DNA from: an uncultured Erysipelotrichaceae bacterium
GTDB lineage: Bacteria; Bacillota_I; Bacilli_A; Erysipelotrichales; Erysipelotrichaceae
Length of the DNA: 5,072 nucleotides
Assembly: GCA_937900565.1 (NCBI GenBank)
Contig: CALCFG010000013.1
Span: 1 to 5,072, forward strand
Direction of reading: 5' to 3'
Shown here: positions 1-5,072 of the stretch, piece by piece
How the letters are laid out: each line of letters opens with the position of its first letter
Position numbering within the stretch: position 1 is the first letter of the stretch
Translations under genes and position numbers: made by a program
The notes under the pieces: generated by a model
The model's input: the letters and a program-made list of their open reading frames with translations, nothing else
Told to the model about the DNA's origin: nothing
Database searches by the model: none

Positions 1-73
1 AAACAACGTTACTAATAACATTGAGTGAAACAACTTAATGTTTTCTTGGCGCACACTACGACGTCTGCTGACT

Positions 74-115
74 TCTTGCGATTCGTTGTTACTAGGAATT
101 TCTTCCATCGCAAGA
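74..115 (-). other. Intron domain III stem-loop
   Basis: A perfect 9-bp inverted repeat, TCTTGCGAT (74-82) and ATCGCAAGA (107-115), encloses a 24-nt apical region. It lies between the GGGAGGTC element and the GAAGTCAGCAGA element, where class C introns carry domain III. The stem is seen directly; the domain assignment rests on similarity of order and sequence to known class C introns. Confidence 0.65.
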
Positions 116-207
116 CCTCCCGGGATAAGGTCATATCTCTTTCCCTCCATATATCCGCCATATTTACACATAACAGTCTTATTACGCAACGTCTTGTGAC
201 TTCGTGT

Positions 208-212
208 TGTTT
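208..212 (-). other. Candidate EBS1 (exon-binding site) of the intron
   Basis: On the minus strand this reads AAACA, inside a GTGTGCAAAACAACACGAAG segment that aligns by position with the A-rich EBS1-bearing part of class C domain I. It is exactly complementary to TGTTT, the last five exon bases before the intron (400-396). Five matching bases are weak statistically, but they sit in the expected place and abut the predicted 5' splice site. Confidence 0.5.
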
Positions 213-395
213 TGCACACTCATCGCTGTTATGTGCCTGATATGATTCGTGTTCCTCGGACCGGAGTTTTGCCTCCATCTTCTTTCAGATTCCACCTTAC
301 GATGGACACCCTTGACATTGGCTAGTGGTTGGTAGTTGCGATATCGCCCCCACAGTGGACTTTCACCACCTAGATATATGCCATGCCCGGCATAC

Positions 396-400
396 AAACA
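396..400 (-). other. Candidate IBS1 / 5' exon target site
   Basis: These are the last exon bases (minus strand TGTTT) between the terminator stem and the intron start at 395. They pair with the candidate EBS1 at 208-212. Class C introns recognise a terminator hairpin plus a short IBS1 instead of a long IBS1/IBS2 target, and this layout matches. Confidence 0.5.
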
Positions 401-403
401 TAA

Positions 404-429
404 ATAAAAGCCCTCGACGGGGCTTTTAT
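404..429 (-). terminator. Rho-independent terminator of the four-gene operon
   Basis: On the minus strand ATAAAAGCCC pairs perfectly with GGGCTTTTAT over 10 bp around a 6-nt loop (CGTCGA), followed by a T-rich tail (TTATGTTT). It starts 6 nt after the TAA stop of the YjiH-family gene (436-438), so it ends the operon transcript. Plus-strand transcripts would also meet a T-rich tail (TTTTATATTTT), so it may work in both directions. The group II intron begins 9 bases beyond the stem. Confidence 0.88.
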
Positions 430-435
430 ATTTTA

Positions 436-1806
436 TTAAAAGATTAAATGCGCTATCGGCGCAACAATCAGTAAACTTATGACAGTACGCTCAATAAATA
501 TCAGAAATAATTCCCAGAATTTAACGGGTAATTTGCTGGCTAATATCAATCCGCCCACTTCAGATAAATAAATTAATTGCGTCACGGAAACCGTTGCCAC
601 AATAAATTTCGTCATGTTACTGCTAATCGCTTCTGCTGCAATAATCGTAGGCGTAAACATATCGGTAAATCCGACTACCATAGTTTTACTCGCTGCCAAA
701 GCTTCTGGAATATTTAACAGTTCCAATAATGGTAAAAATGGTAAACCCAACACTTCAAATATTTGTGTTGTATTGGCTAAAACTAAGGCAATTGTACCAA
801 TACACATTACTGTTGGTAATACGCCAAACCACATATTAGCGGCATTTAATACCCCGTTTTTAATAAAAGCTTGAAATCCAGGATAAGCTTTAACACGTGC
901 AATGGCTAAATCAATACCATATTCAAAACTATTATGGTAGCCTTCCGGTAATTGATCAGCAATGCCCTTACCTTTCACTAAATAAGTATCTTTTTTCTTA
1001 GATAATGGGGGAATTCTTGGGCAAATAATGGCGCAAACAATCCCAATAATACAAATCAAAGCATAATAAATGCCAAAATATCCCATTAAGTTAACTTGTG
1101 CAAGCACAACGATACTAAAAGTAATCGATACAGCAGAAAAACTTGTGGCAATAATTGCTGCTTCCTTGGCAGAATAATACCCATTTTCATATTGGTTACA
1201 TGTAAGCATTACACCCAATGTTCCATCCCCAATCCATGAGGTTATACAATCCACTGCTGCACGCCCTGGTATTTTAAAGAGTGGTCGCATCACTTTGGTT
1301 AATAATGCCCCAACAAATTCCAGCAATCCAAAATCAAGCAATAATGGTAACAACAAGCCTGCAATGGCAAAAATAATAACCAAAACAGTTAATAAATCAT
1401 ATAAGACAAAACCACCATTACTTCCATTGCCAATAACACCAAACACGCTATTTTCAGCGATTAAACCCATTGATTGCAAAAATGCAAGCCAAACAAAAAC
1501 TGCACCAAGAATACGTACACAACACCAAATCGGTGTAACCGCAAATATTTCTTTCAGTAATGGATGATATTCAAAAGCTTTCTTATTTAGCCTATAAATC
1601 AATGCACCAACTGCAGATACAGTTACAATTAATACACATAAAATAGGCAATATATCTTCGATATAATAGCTTATCCAATCAGCGATAACCTTAACAATAA
1701 CAGTCCATTCTCCTTGAAATTGAATAGGAATCATGAATAAAATAATTCCTATCATAGAAGGAATAATAAATCTTAATAATAATTTTAAATCGATATTCTT
1801 TTTCAT
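436..1806 (-). CDS. yjiH: YjiH-family membrane protein with nucleoside-recognition (Gate) domains
   Basis: This 456-residue integral membrane protein has about ten hydrophobic segments, roughly at residues 11-29, 49-71, 90-113, 134-156, 215-237, 240-262, 325-345, 373-392, 400-424 and 432-454. The stretch at about 165-230 has the typical Gate-domain pattern: a P-G-R motif (180-182), TSWIGDGTLG (189-198), a Y-x-N-G-Y segment (206-210), then S-A-K-E-A-A (212-217). A second Gate-like part lies at about 320-420. Its length matches full-size YjiH proteins of Bacillota. The family is transporter-like, related to the Gate domains of nucleoside transporters, FeoB and SpmA/B, but its substrate is not established. 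The ATG lies 10 nt after the stop of the polymerase gene and no good Shine-Dalgarno site is visible, so translational coupling is likely. It is the last cistron before the terminator. The family call is firm; the link to phosphate or polyphosphate is inference from the operon only. Confidence 0.85.
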   Translation of the reverse strand: MKKNIDLKLLLRFIIPSMIGIILFMIPIQFQGEWTVIVKVIADWISYYIEDILPILCVLIVTVSAVGALIYRLNKKAFEYHPLLKEIFAVTPIWCCVRILGAVFVWLAFLQSMGLIAENSVFGVIGNGSNGGFVLYDLLTVLVIIFAIAGLLLPLLLDFGLLEFVGALLTKVMRPLFKIPGRAAVDCITSWIGDGTLGVMLTCNQYENGYYSAKEAAIIATSFSAVSITFSIVVLAQVNLMGYFGIYYALICIIGIVCAIICPRIPPLSKKKDTYLVKGKGIADQLPEGYHNSFEYGIDLAIARVKAYPGFQAFIKNGVLNAANMWFGVLPTVMCIGTIALVLANTTQIFEVLGLPFLPLLELLNIPEALAASKTMVVGFTDMFTPTIIAAEAISSNMTKFIVATVSVTQLIYLSEVGGLILASKLPVKFWELFLIFIERTVISLLIVAPIAHLIF

Positions 1807-1816
1807 TTCTATTTAT

Positions 1817-2497
1817 CTAACACCCTAAAGTTAAACGACACATTTGATATTTACTAAATGCCGTTTGATTTAAATTCATAGTATCCAATATTGAAGCAAT
1901 ATAATTTGGTAAAATATCATCGTACTTAACTTCTAAGATATGTTGTCCTTGATCAAGCACTGGTATACATAACGGTGCTTGATTAAAGTTTTCTACCTGA
2001 CTACTTGCGCGTATATTGCGATCAAAAGTAATGCGTACATTGCCACAATCATGCACAAGTGCATAGCGATCGTATTCCACAATAACTACTGGTTGCAACA
2101 CACATGTGGCATTCATAAGTGCTACTTTACTCAATACTTCGTTATCTAAATTATTTAAATTCATCGCATACGGATAATGCATCAATGATTGGTAATCAGT
2201 TGGTGATAAATTGCAACTTTTCTTAATACACAAGGCATTGTTCTTACTTTTTATTTCAAGTTTTACCTTGGAATAATCATGGTTATACGTGCGAATACGA
2301 ACCTTATCTCTTAACGAAATACCGGCTTCATTTTCATCTAAAAAGCGGTTATATGGTGTATCAAAATAGACTGAAGAAATCGTGTAGCCATATTCCCCCT
2401 GGTTTGGATCAGTTACCATAAATGGGCGTAGTTGTTGTTGCAATACGCAAATATCACTTTCAGATATAAAGTATTTCAATTCATGACGATATTTCAT
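1817..2497 (-). CDS. VTC-domain polyphosphate polymerase (CYTH/triphosphate-tunnel fold)
   Basis: A soluble protein of 226 residues from the ATG at 2497, about the size of a lone bacterial VTC domain. The family builds polyphosphate from ATP inside a charged beta-barrel tunnel. Numbered from that ATG, the expected tunnel residues are present: R4/E6/K8 in the KYRHELKYF opening, Y-F-D at 44-46, K65/R67/R69 in K-V-R-I-R, E81/K83/K85 in LEIKSK, K92/K93, Y142/R144 in EYDRY, R155/D159 in VRITFD, E189/K191 in LEVKY followed by L-P, and K216 in FSKY. It therefore looks catalytically complete. No membrane segment or SPX domain is present, unlike yeast Vtc4, so the DUF4956 protein encoded just upstream is the likely membrane partner. 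An in-frame TTG at 2506 would add three residues and overlap the preceding stop by 8 nt. I prefer the ATG, whose start sits 1 nt after that stop, but neither has a strong Shine-Dalgarno site. Activity is inferred from the family. Confidence 0.88.
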   Translation of the reverse strand: MKYRHELKYFISESDICVLQQQLRPFMVTDPNQGEYGYTISSVYFDTPYNRFLDENEAGISLRDKVRIRTYNHDYSKVKLEIKSKNNALCIKKSCNLSPTDYQSLMHYPYAMNLNNLDNEVLSKVALMNATCVLQPVVIVEYDRYALVHDCGNVRITFDRNIRASSQVENFNQAPLCIPVLDQGQHILEVKYDDILPNYIASILDTMNLNQTAFSKYQMCRLTLGC

Positions 2498-2498
2498 A

Positions 2499-3173
2499 TT
2501 ATCCAATACGATTCATTCCATCATTCAATACAATATTGAATGATTCAATTTCATTCAATGCACTAAGCATTTGTTGTATTTTATTAATATCTTTACAAGT
2601 TAATTCATAAATACAGCTTTGCCCAGTTGCATTAACAATGCAACTACGGCAAGTTACCCCTTTATCCAATTGCTTCAATTGCTTTAGCAATTGCGTACTA
2701 TCCCACGTTTTATTTAAGGAACAAACAACAAGGTAGCTATTGGATTTATAAGGGATTAAGTCAAAAACAAAAATTGCAATGGTTAATATACCGGTTAACA
2801 TAAAAGCAACTGGATAAATTTGTGCACCACAAATAATACCCACAGATATCGCCCAGAACAAGTACAATAAGTCCATACTATTTTTCACTGCATTACGGAA
2901 TCTAACAATACTTAATGCACCCACCATACCTAAAGAAACGACAATATTTGCTTGCATACTTAAAACAATCGCCGCTGTAATAATGGGTAATCCAATCAAA
3001 ACTTGATTAAAATCTTTACTGTAAAAAGGACCTTTAATTTTTAATTTATAAATAAAGTAAATAAAAATTCCTAACCCTAAAGCAACCAATAAAACAACAA
3101 AAATTGTAATTAACGAAAGATTTGTATTAAACCCATCCAAAAACGATTTTTTGAAAATATCTGTAAAACTCAT
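2499..3173 (-). CDS. DUF4956 integral membrane protein
   Basis: This 224-residue protein carries the DUF4956 signature: SLGMVGALSIVRFRNAVK (80-97), then M-D-L-L-Y-L-F-W (100-107) and G-I-I-C-G-A-Q (112-118). Hydrophobic segments lie at about 21-43, 58-78, 80-90 (short), 102-118 and 121-139, followed by a soluble tail of about 80 residues. Basic loops at 43-53 and 91-97 place the tail in the cytoplasm by the positive-inside rule. The G-x-x-G-A-x-x-x-x-R pattern recalls the MgtC family, though I claim no homology. The tail has five cysteines (C151, C175, C178, C187, C193), including a C-x-x-C. The family is known to be encoded beside VTC and CotH proteins, but its function is unsettled. A membrane partner or conduit for the polymerase is inference. 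The ATG is 1 nt after the CotH stop and has the best ribosome-binding site in the window. Confidence 0.87.
   Translation of the reverse strand: MSFTDIFKKSFLDGFNTNLSLITIFVVLLVALGLGIFIYFIYKLKIKGPFYSKDFNQVLIGLPIITAAIVLSMQANIVVSLGMVGALSIVRFRNAVKNSMDLLYLFWAISVGIICGAQIYPVAFMLTGILTIAIFVFDLIPYKSNSYLVVCSLNKTWDSTQLLKQLKQLDKGVTCRSCIVNATGQSCIYELTCKDINKIQQMLSALNEIESFNIVLNDGMNRIG
2520..2559 (-). promoter_or_regulatory. Three-armed hairpin region ahead of the VTC start
   Basis: TCATTCAAT occurs at 2521-2529 and 2551-2559, with its reverse complement at 2535-2543 between them. On the mRNA, the central arm can form an 11-bp stem with a 3-nt loop (2520-2530 with 2534-2544) or a competing 9-bp stem with a 7-nt loop (2535-2543 with 2551-2559). 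Both cannot form together. The region lies inside the end of the DUF4956 gene and finishes directly before GGAATG, the nearest Shine-Dalgarno-like bases ahead of the VTC start. No T-run follows, so it is not a terminator. A role in translation or mRNA stability is a guess, and repeated ATT/GAA/AAT codons could produce it by chance. Confidence 0.35.
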
Positions 3174-3174
3174 G

Positions 3175-4737
3175 TTATGCTCCCTTAAATTGATAATAGT
3201 TATTTAACCATGTAATACGGTTAATGATTGTTTCCTTTAATTGTTGAATAGCTGATAATCCATTCATACTATCCCAACGAATTAACTGATTTTCCCATTG
3301 ATTATAATCCCTTTGCCATGCACCACTGGAAACCAATACGTGTTGATAGTTATCAATGAGTTGATTCATTGCCTTTTCATTATATATGGTTGTTGCAACC
3401 CGTTGATACAGTTGCTGGCAGTTTTTTTGAAATTGTGGATCATTTAAATACATGGGCGGAATGAATGCGTCTTGGTAAATGCCATCACTTCCCATATCAC
3501 TGACAAAATTGTAATCAAAATCCCACACTGCACGATGAATCATATACCCGTAATCCATTGGCTTAGCCAACAATCGGGCATTTTTATAGGTACTGTCAAT
3601 AGCCATTACCATGTTATAGAATACTTGCACATTGATGCAATCATTCCAATCATACTCAAGATATTTGTCGGTTTCACTGCTTTCTATATAGCGTAATAGA
3701 TTACGAATATATAATCGATCGACATAGTTCTGACTGGAACAATTTTTAAATTCAAATTCATCAATAATGCATTTATCATCTTCATCATTTAATATAAGGT
3801 TATTGTATCCATTGGGATCATCGCTGACATATTCATCAAACAACCAATCATTGACCTTGATTAATATGTCTTCTTCACTTGCATTCCATTGTTTCTTATC
3901 CAATGGTTCTTGCAATGCATATAGCCCCAAATATTGATTATCGATGATTAATTCAACATATTGCATATGTAACGCTACATCGGGATTAATTTCATTCCAT
4001 ATTTCCCTGGAAATAGCTTCCCTTAAATAAGAAGCATCATAACTCATCCCATTTAGAATCCAATCATCATCTTTACGCATGCCAAGCAATGCCACATTTT
4101 CTTTATTCCCATTTTTATTCTTAATTTCTACTTTGTAACTTAACTTATTATTATAACGAGTGGCATTGCCACGCATGTGATAATGAACATCATAATCGTC
4201 AACTTCATAAAGTTTTCGTTGCCCATTACTGTTATATAAATGCATGCTAGCGGAATAGACATCCTTACCTTCTTGGTAATCAATTTTAATTAATGTATCC
4301 GTATCAATGGTAACTATTGGTAATGACGATAATTGAATATTAGTAACAAAATACCAATCATTACCATAGATAATTAGTTGTAATGGAATGGCTTGTTCCA
4401 TTAATTCATTCATTGACTGATTCGGTTTAACAATGGCTAATGCATAATGCCCATGACTTACTATAAGTTTTCCTTTATAGTCACCACTAGATCCTATTGA
4501 TAAATAGAGAGTATTACTTTGTTGATCATAAGGAATACTTTCATGTTCATAAGTAAGTAAAGAAATATCAAAATCTTTCTCCTTTTTGTCTTGGATTATT
4601 TGTTGGTATTGATTTAACGTTATGGTTTGGACACCAAATATATGATTATTAGTCACAAAATGAAAAAAGCAGCATGATAAACCCATGCCTATAATTGCTA
4701 AAATCATCATCATTACTGCCTTATTCTTTTGCCTCAT
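3175..4737 (-). CDS. CotH-family atypical kinase, N-terminally membrane-anchored
   Basis: A 520-residue protein with a basic N-terminus (R2, K4, K6) and a hydrophobic segment at about 8-28, so it is probably anchored with the bulk outside the membrane. Residues 30-175 match no family I recognise. The CotH domain spans about 180-510: M-R-G-N (188-191) with K198, Y201 and K202; a L-L-G-M-R-K-D-D-D-W-I-L stretch (217-228) and Y-L-R-E-A-I-S-R-E-I-W (237-247); YVELIIDNQYLGLYALQEPL (260-279); D381 with N386; and W-D-F-D (405-408), where the metal-binding acidic residues of CotH kinases are expected. Bacillus CotH phosphorylates spore-coat proteins; many homologues are extracellular proteins of unknown target. 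No spore-coat gene is nearby, so a sporulation role should not be assumed. It is the first gene of the operon. The ATG has no Shine-Dalgarno site and lies very close to a -10 box. A start at M9 would lose the basic residues and is less likely. Confidence 0.87.
   Translation of the reverse strand: MRQKNKAVMMMILAIIGMGLSCCFFHFVTNNHIFGVQTITLNQYQQIIQDKKEKDFDISLLTYEHESIPYDQQSNTLYLSIGSSGDYKGKLIVSHGHYALAIVKPNQSMNELMEQAIPLQLIIYGNDWYFVTNIQLSSLPIVTIDTDTLIKIDYQEGKDVYSASMHLYNSNGQRKLYEVDDYDVHYHMRGNATRYNNKLSYKVEIKNKNGNKENVALLGMRKDDDWILNGMSYDASYLREAISREIWNEINPDVALHMQYVELIIDNQYLGLYALQEPLDKKQWNASEEDILIKVNDWLFDEYVSDDPNGYNNLILNDEDDKCIIDEFEFKNCSSQNYVDRLYIRNLLRYIESSETDKYLEYDWNDCINVQVFYNMVMAIDSTYKNARLLAKPMDYGYMIHRAVWDFDYNFVSDMGSDGIYQDAFIPPMYLNDPQFQKNCQQLYQRVATTIYNEKAMNQLIDNYQHVLVSSGAWQRDYNQWENQLIRWDSMNGLSAIQQLKETIINRITWLNNYYQFKGA
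3180..3185 (-). promoter_or_regulatory. Strong ribosome-binding site of the DUF4956 gene
   Basis: AGGGAG on the minus strand lies 6 nt before the ATG at 3173 and within the last sense codons of the CotH gene. It is the best Shine-Dalgarno match in the window. It confirms the DUF4956 start and suggests that gene can be translated strongly on its own as well as by coupling. Confidence 0.75.
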
Positions 4738-4745
4738 TAAAAATT

Positions 4746-4751
4746 ATTATA
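4746..4751 (-). promoter_or_regulatory. -10 box of the operon promoter
   Basis: A perfect TATAAT on the minus strand ends 8 nt before the CotH ATG. With a 17-nt spacer the -35 position (4774-4769) reads TTTTCT, a poor match (3 of 6 to TTGACA). The transcript would start at about 4738-4737, at or one base before the ATG, giving a leaderless or nearly leaderless mRNA. This is prediction only. Confidence 0.5.
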
Positions 4752-4808
4752 GCGAATATTGTGCAGTTAGAAAAGTTGAGTAATGTCGTCTTTCCCAAAA
4801 TCAGGCGA

Positions 4809-4844
4809 ATAAAAGAAGTTTTTAATTATCTACCTTTCTTTTAT
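4809..4844. promoter_or_regulatory. Inverted repeat in the divergent promoter region, possible operator
   Basis: ATAAAAGAA (4809-4817) and TTCTTTTAT (4836-4844) form a perfect 9-bp inverted repeat with an 18-bp centre. It spans the -35 region and part of the -10 box of the plus-strand gene, a natural place for a regulator to bind. The sequence is AT-rich, so chance is a real alternative. The rest of the 116-bp gap (4738-4853) shows no gene or terminator. Confidence 0.3.
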
Positions 4845-4847
4845 AAT
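4842..4847 (+). promoter_or_regulatory. -10 box of the divergent plus-strand gene
   Basis: A perfect TATAAT lies 6 nt before the ATG at 4854. With a 17-nt spacer the -35 position (4819-4824) is TTTTTA, matching 3 of 6. The expected transcription start falls at or next to the ATG, and no Shine-Dalgarno site is present, so this mRNA too may be leaderless. In such AT-rich DNA the hexamer could arise by chance. Confidence 0.4.
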
Positions 4848-4853
4848 TTATAT

Positions 4854-5072
4854 ATGAAAAATTGCAATACATATTTTTATAAATTAATATTTTTTCTTAT
4901 CCTATTATTTTCTATTATTTTCCTTATTAATTCTTTTAATGTTAAAACTAACTTTAGTTATATCTTATCTATGAGTCACACTAATAAGGCAGAAATAAGT
5001 GACCCTAATTTTAATCATTTACATGCTGCCTTTAATATAGAATGGAAGTGTTTTTATGAAGAGACCGTTCTA
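4854..5072 (+). CDS. Partial AT-rich gene for a membrane or exported protein, cut by the window edge
   Basis: From ATG at 4854 the frame stays open for 73 codons to the last base, with no stop. In DNA this AT-rich (about 21% G+C by hand count over 4861-5040), where TAA and TAG are common by chance, that supports a real gene. The product begins MKNCNTYFYK, then has a hydrophobic segment at about 10-28 rich in I, L and F, followed by a polar region. This fits a signal anchor or signal peptide. The last visible residues (FNIEWKCFYEETVL) faintly resemble the G-E-W-x-F-Y motif at the start of 7TMR-DISM extracellular domains of sensor kinases and diguanylate cyclases. The resemblance is imperfect and I do not assign that family. 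The gene is transcribed divergently from the operon, so it could be a co-regulated partner or its sensor. The true start is uncertain because no ribosome-binding site is visible. Confidence 0.6.
   Translation, partial: MKNCNTYFYKLIFFLILLFSIIFLINSFNVKTNFSYILSMSHTNKAEISDPNFNHLHAAFNIEWKCFYEETVL

Larger units (their letters stand above)
1..395 (-). mobile_element. Group IIC intron, 5' part (domains I-III and start of IV), truncated by the window edge
   Basis: Read on the minus strand from 395 down to 1, this stretch follows the conserved order of a bacterial class C group II intron such as the Oceanobacillus iheyensis one. It opens with GTATGCCGGGCATGG (395-381), near the usual GTGYG start. Next come the GGTGGTGAAAGTCCAC hairpin, then AAGGGTGTCCATCG...GGTGGAATCTGAA (about 313-285), the GGAGGCAAAACTCC hairpin (276-263) and GGTCCGAGGAACACGAA. 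CCCGGGAGGTCTTGCGAT follows, then GAAGTCAGCAGACGTCGTAGT at the end of domain III. Domain IV begins at about 55 and would normally carry the reverse transcriptase/maturase gene, but the window ends first, as do domains V-VI. Whether the copy is complete or has an ORF is unknown. It is G+C-richer than its flanks (about 55% by hand count over 301-360), as expected of structured mobile RNA. Small open frames here are incidental. Confidence 0.9.

Noticed and set aside
12..397. Open frames of 71-88 codons on both strands
   Set aside because: They lie within conserved group IIC intron RNA elements and show no protein-like features; such frames arise often from intron domain I.
614..874. Plus-strand open frame of 86 codons
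   Set aside because: Antisense shadow of the YjiH-family gene, with low-complexity composition and no start signals.
1295..1567. Plus-strand open frame of 90 codons
   Set aside because: Antisense shadow of the YjiH-family gene, rich in N, P and T as expected from reversed membrane-protein codons.
2667..2693. Repeated and inverted CAATTGCT units
   Set aside because: They encode a repeated L-K-Q-L in the DUF4956 tail; the inverted copy leaves only a 2-nt loop, so this is codon repetition and not a regulatory hairpin.
3472..3696. Plus-strand open frame of 74 codons
   Set aside because: Antisense shadow within the CotH domain coding region, with no ribosome-binding site or recognisable product.
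4666..4680. Possible lipobox in CotH at G-L-S-C (residues 19-22)
   Set aside because: The -3 position is glycine instead of L, V or I, and a second cysteine and aromatic residues follow; an uncleaved membrane anchor is the better reading.
3175..4737. CotH as evidence of a spore-coat locus
   Set aside because: No other sporulation gene is visible, and CotH-family kinases beside VTC and DUF4956 occur outside spore-coat contexts.

Overview
The window comes from a low-G+C bacterium, most likely a member of the Bacillota (Clostridia- or Erysipelotrichia-like). Codons are AT-rich, genes are packed tightly, one clear Shine-Dalgarno site is present, the CotH/DUF4956/VTC gene set is of a Bacillota type, and a bacterial group IIC intron lies at one edge. 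The genus cannot be named from the sequence.

Layout, left to right. Bases 1-395 are the 5' part of a group IIC intron on the minus strand: domains I-III and the start of domain IV. It runs off the left edge before any reverse-transcriptase gene is reached. It sits directly behind a rho-independent terminator (404-429), the preferred insertion niche of this intron class, and its candidate EBS1 pairs with the last five exon bases. From 436 to 4737 lies a compact four-gene minus-strand operon. In transcription order it reads: membrane-anchored CotH-family kinase, DUF4956 integral membrane protein, VTC-domain polyphosphate polymerase, YjiH-family (nucleoside-recognition 'Gate') membrane protein. 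Junctions are 1 nt, 1 nt (or an 8-nt overlap with the alternative TTG start) and 10 nt. Bases 4738-4853 are a 116-bp divergent promoter region. From 4854 to the right edge an unfinished, very AT-rich plus-strand reading frame begins. It encodes a protein with an N-terminal membrane segment or signal peptide.

How the genes may work together. The VTC domain keeps all residues expected of an active tunnel-fold polyphosphate polymerase but has no membrane segments. DUF4956 is its likely membrane partner. CotH is predicted to act outside the membrane as an atypical kinase, and YjiH is a multi-pass transporter-like protein. A reasonable model, which is inference, is a membrane phosphate-polymer or phosphotransfer module with a cytosolic polymerase, a membrane partner and an outer kinase. 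VTC, DUF4956 and CotH co-occurrence is a known pattern of unsettled function; YjiH as a fourth cistron is the less expected part.

Points for a second look: intron insertion in the operon terminator, divergent promoters whose -10 boxes lie so close to the start codons that both mRNAs may be leaderless, a three-armed hairpin just ahead of the polymerase gene, and a cysteine cluster in the DUF4956 tail.
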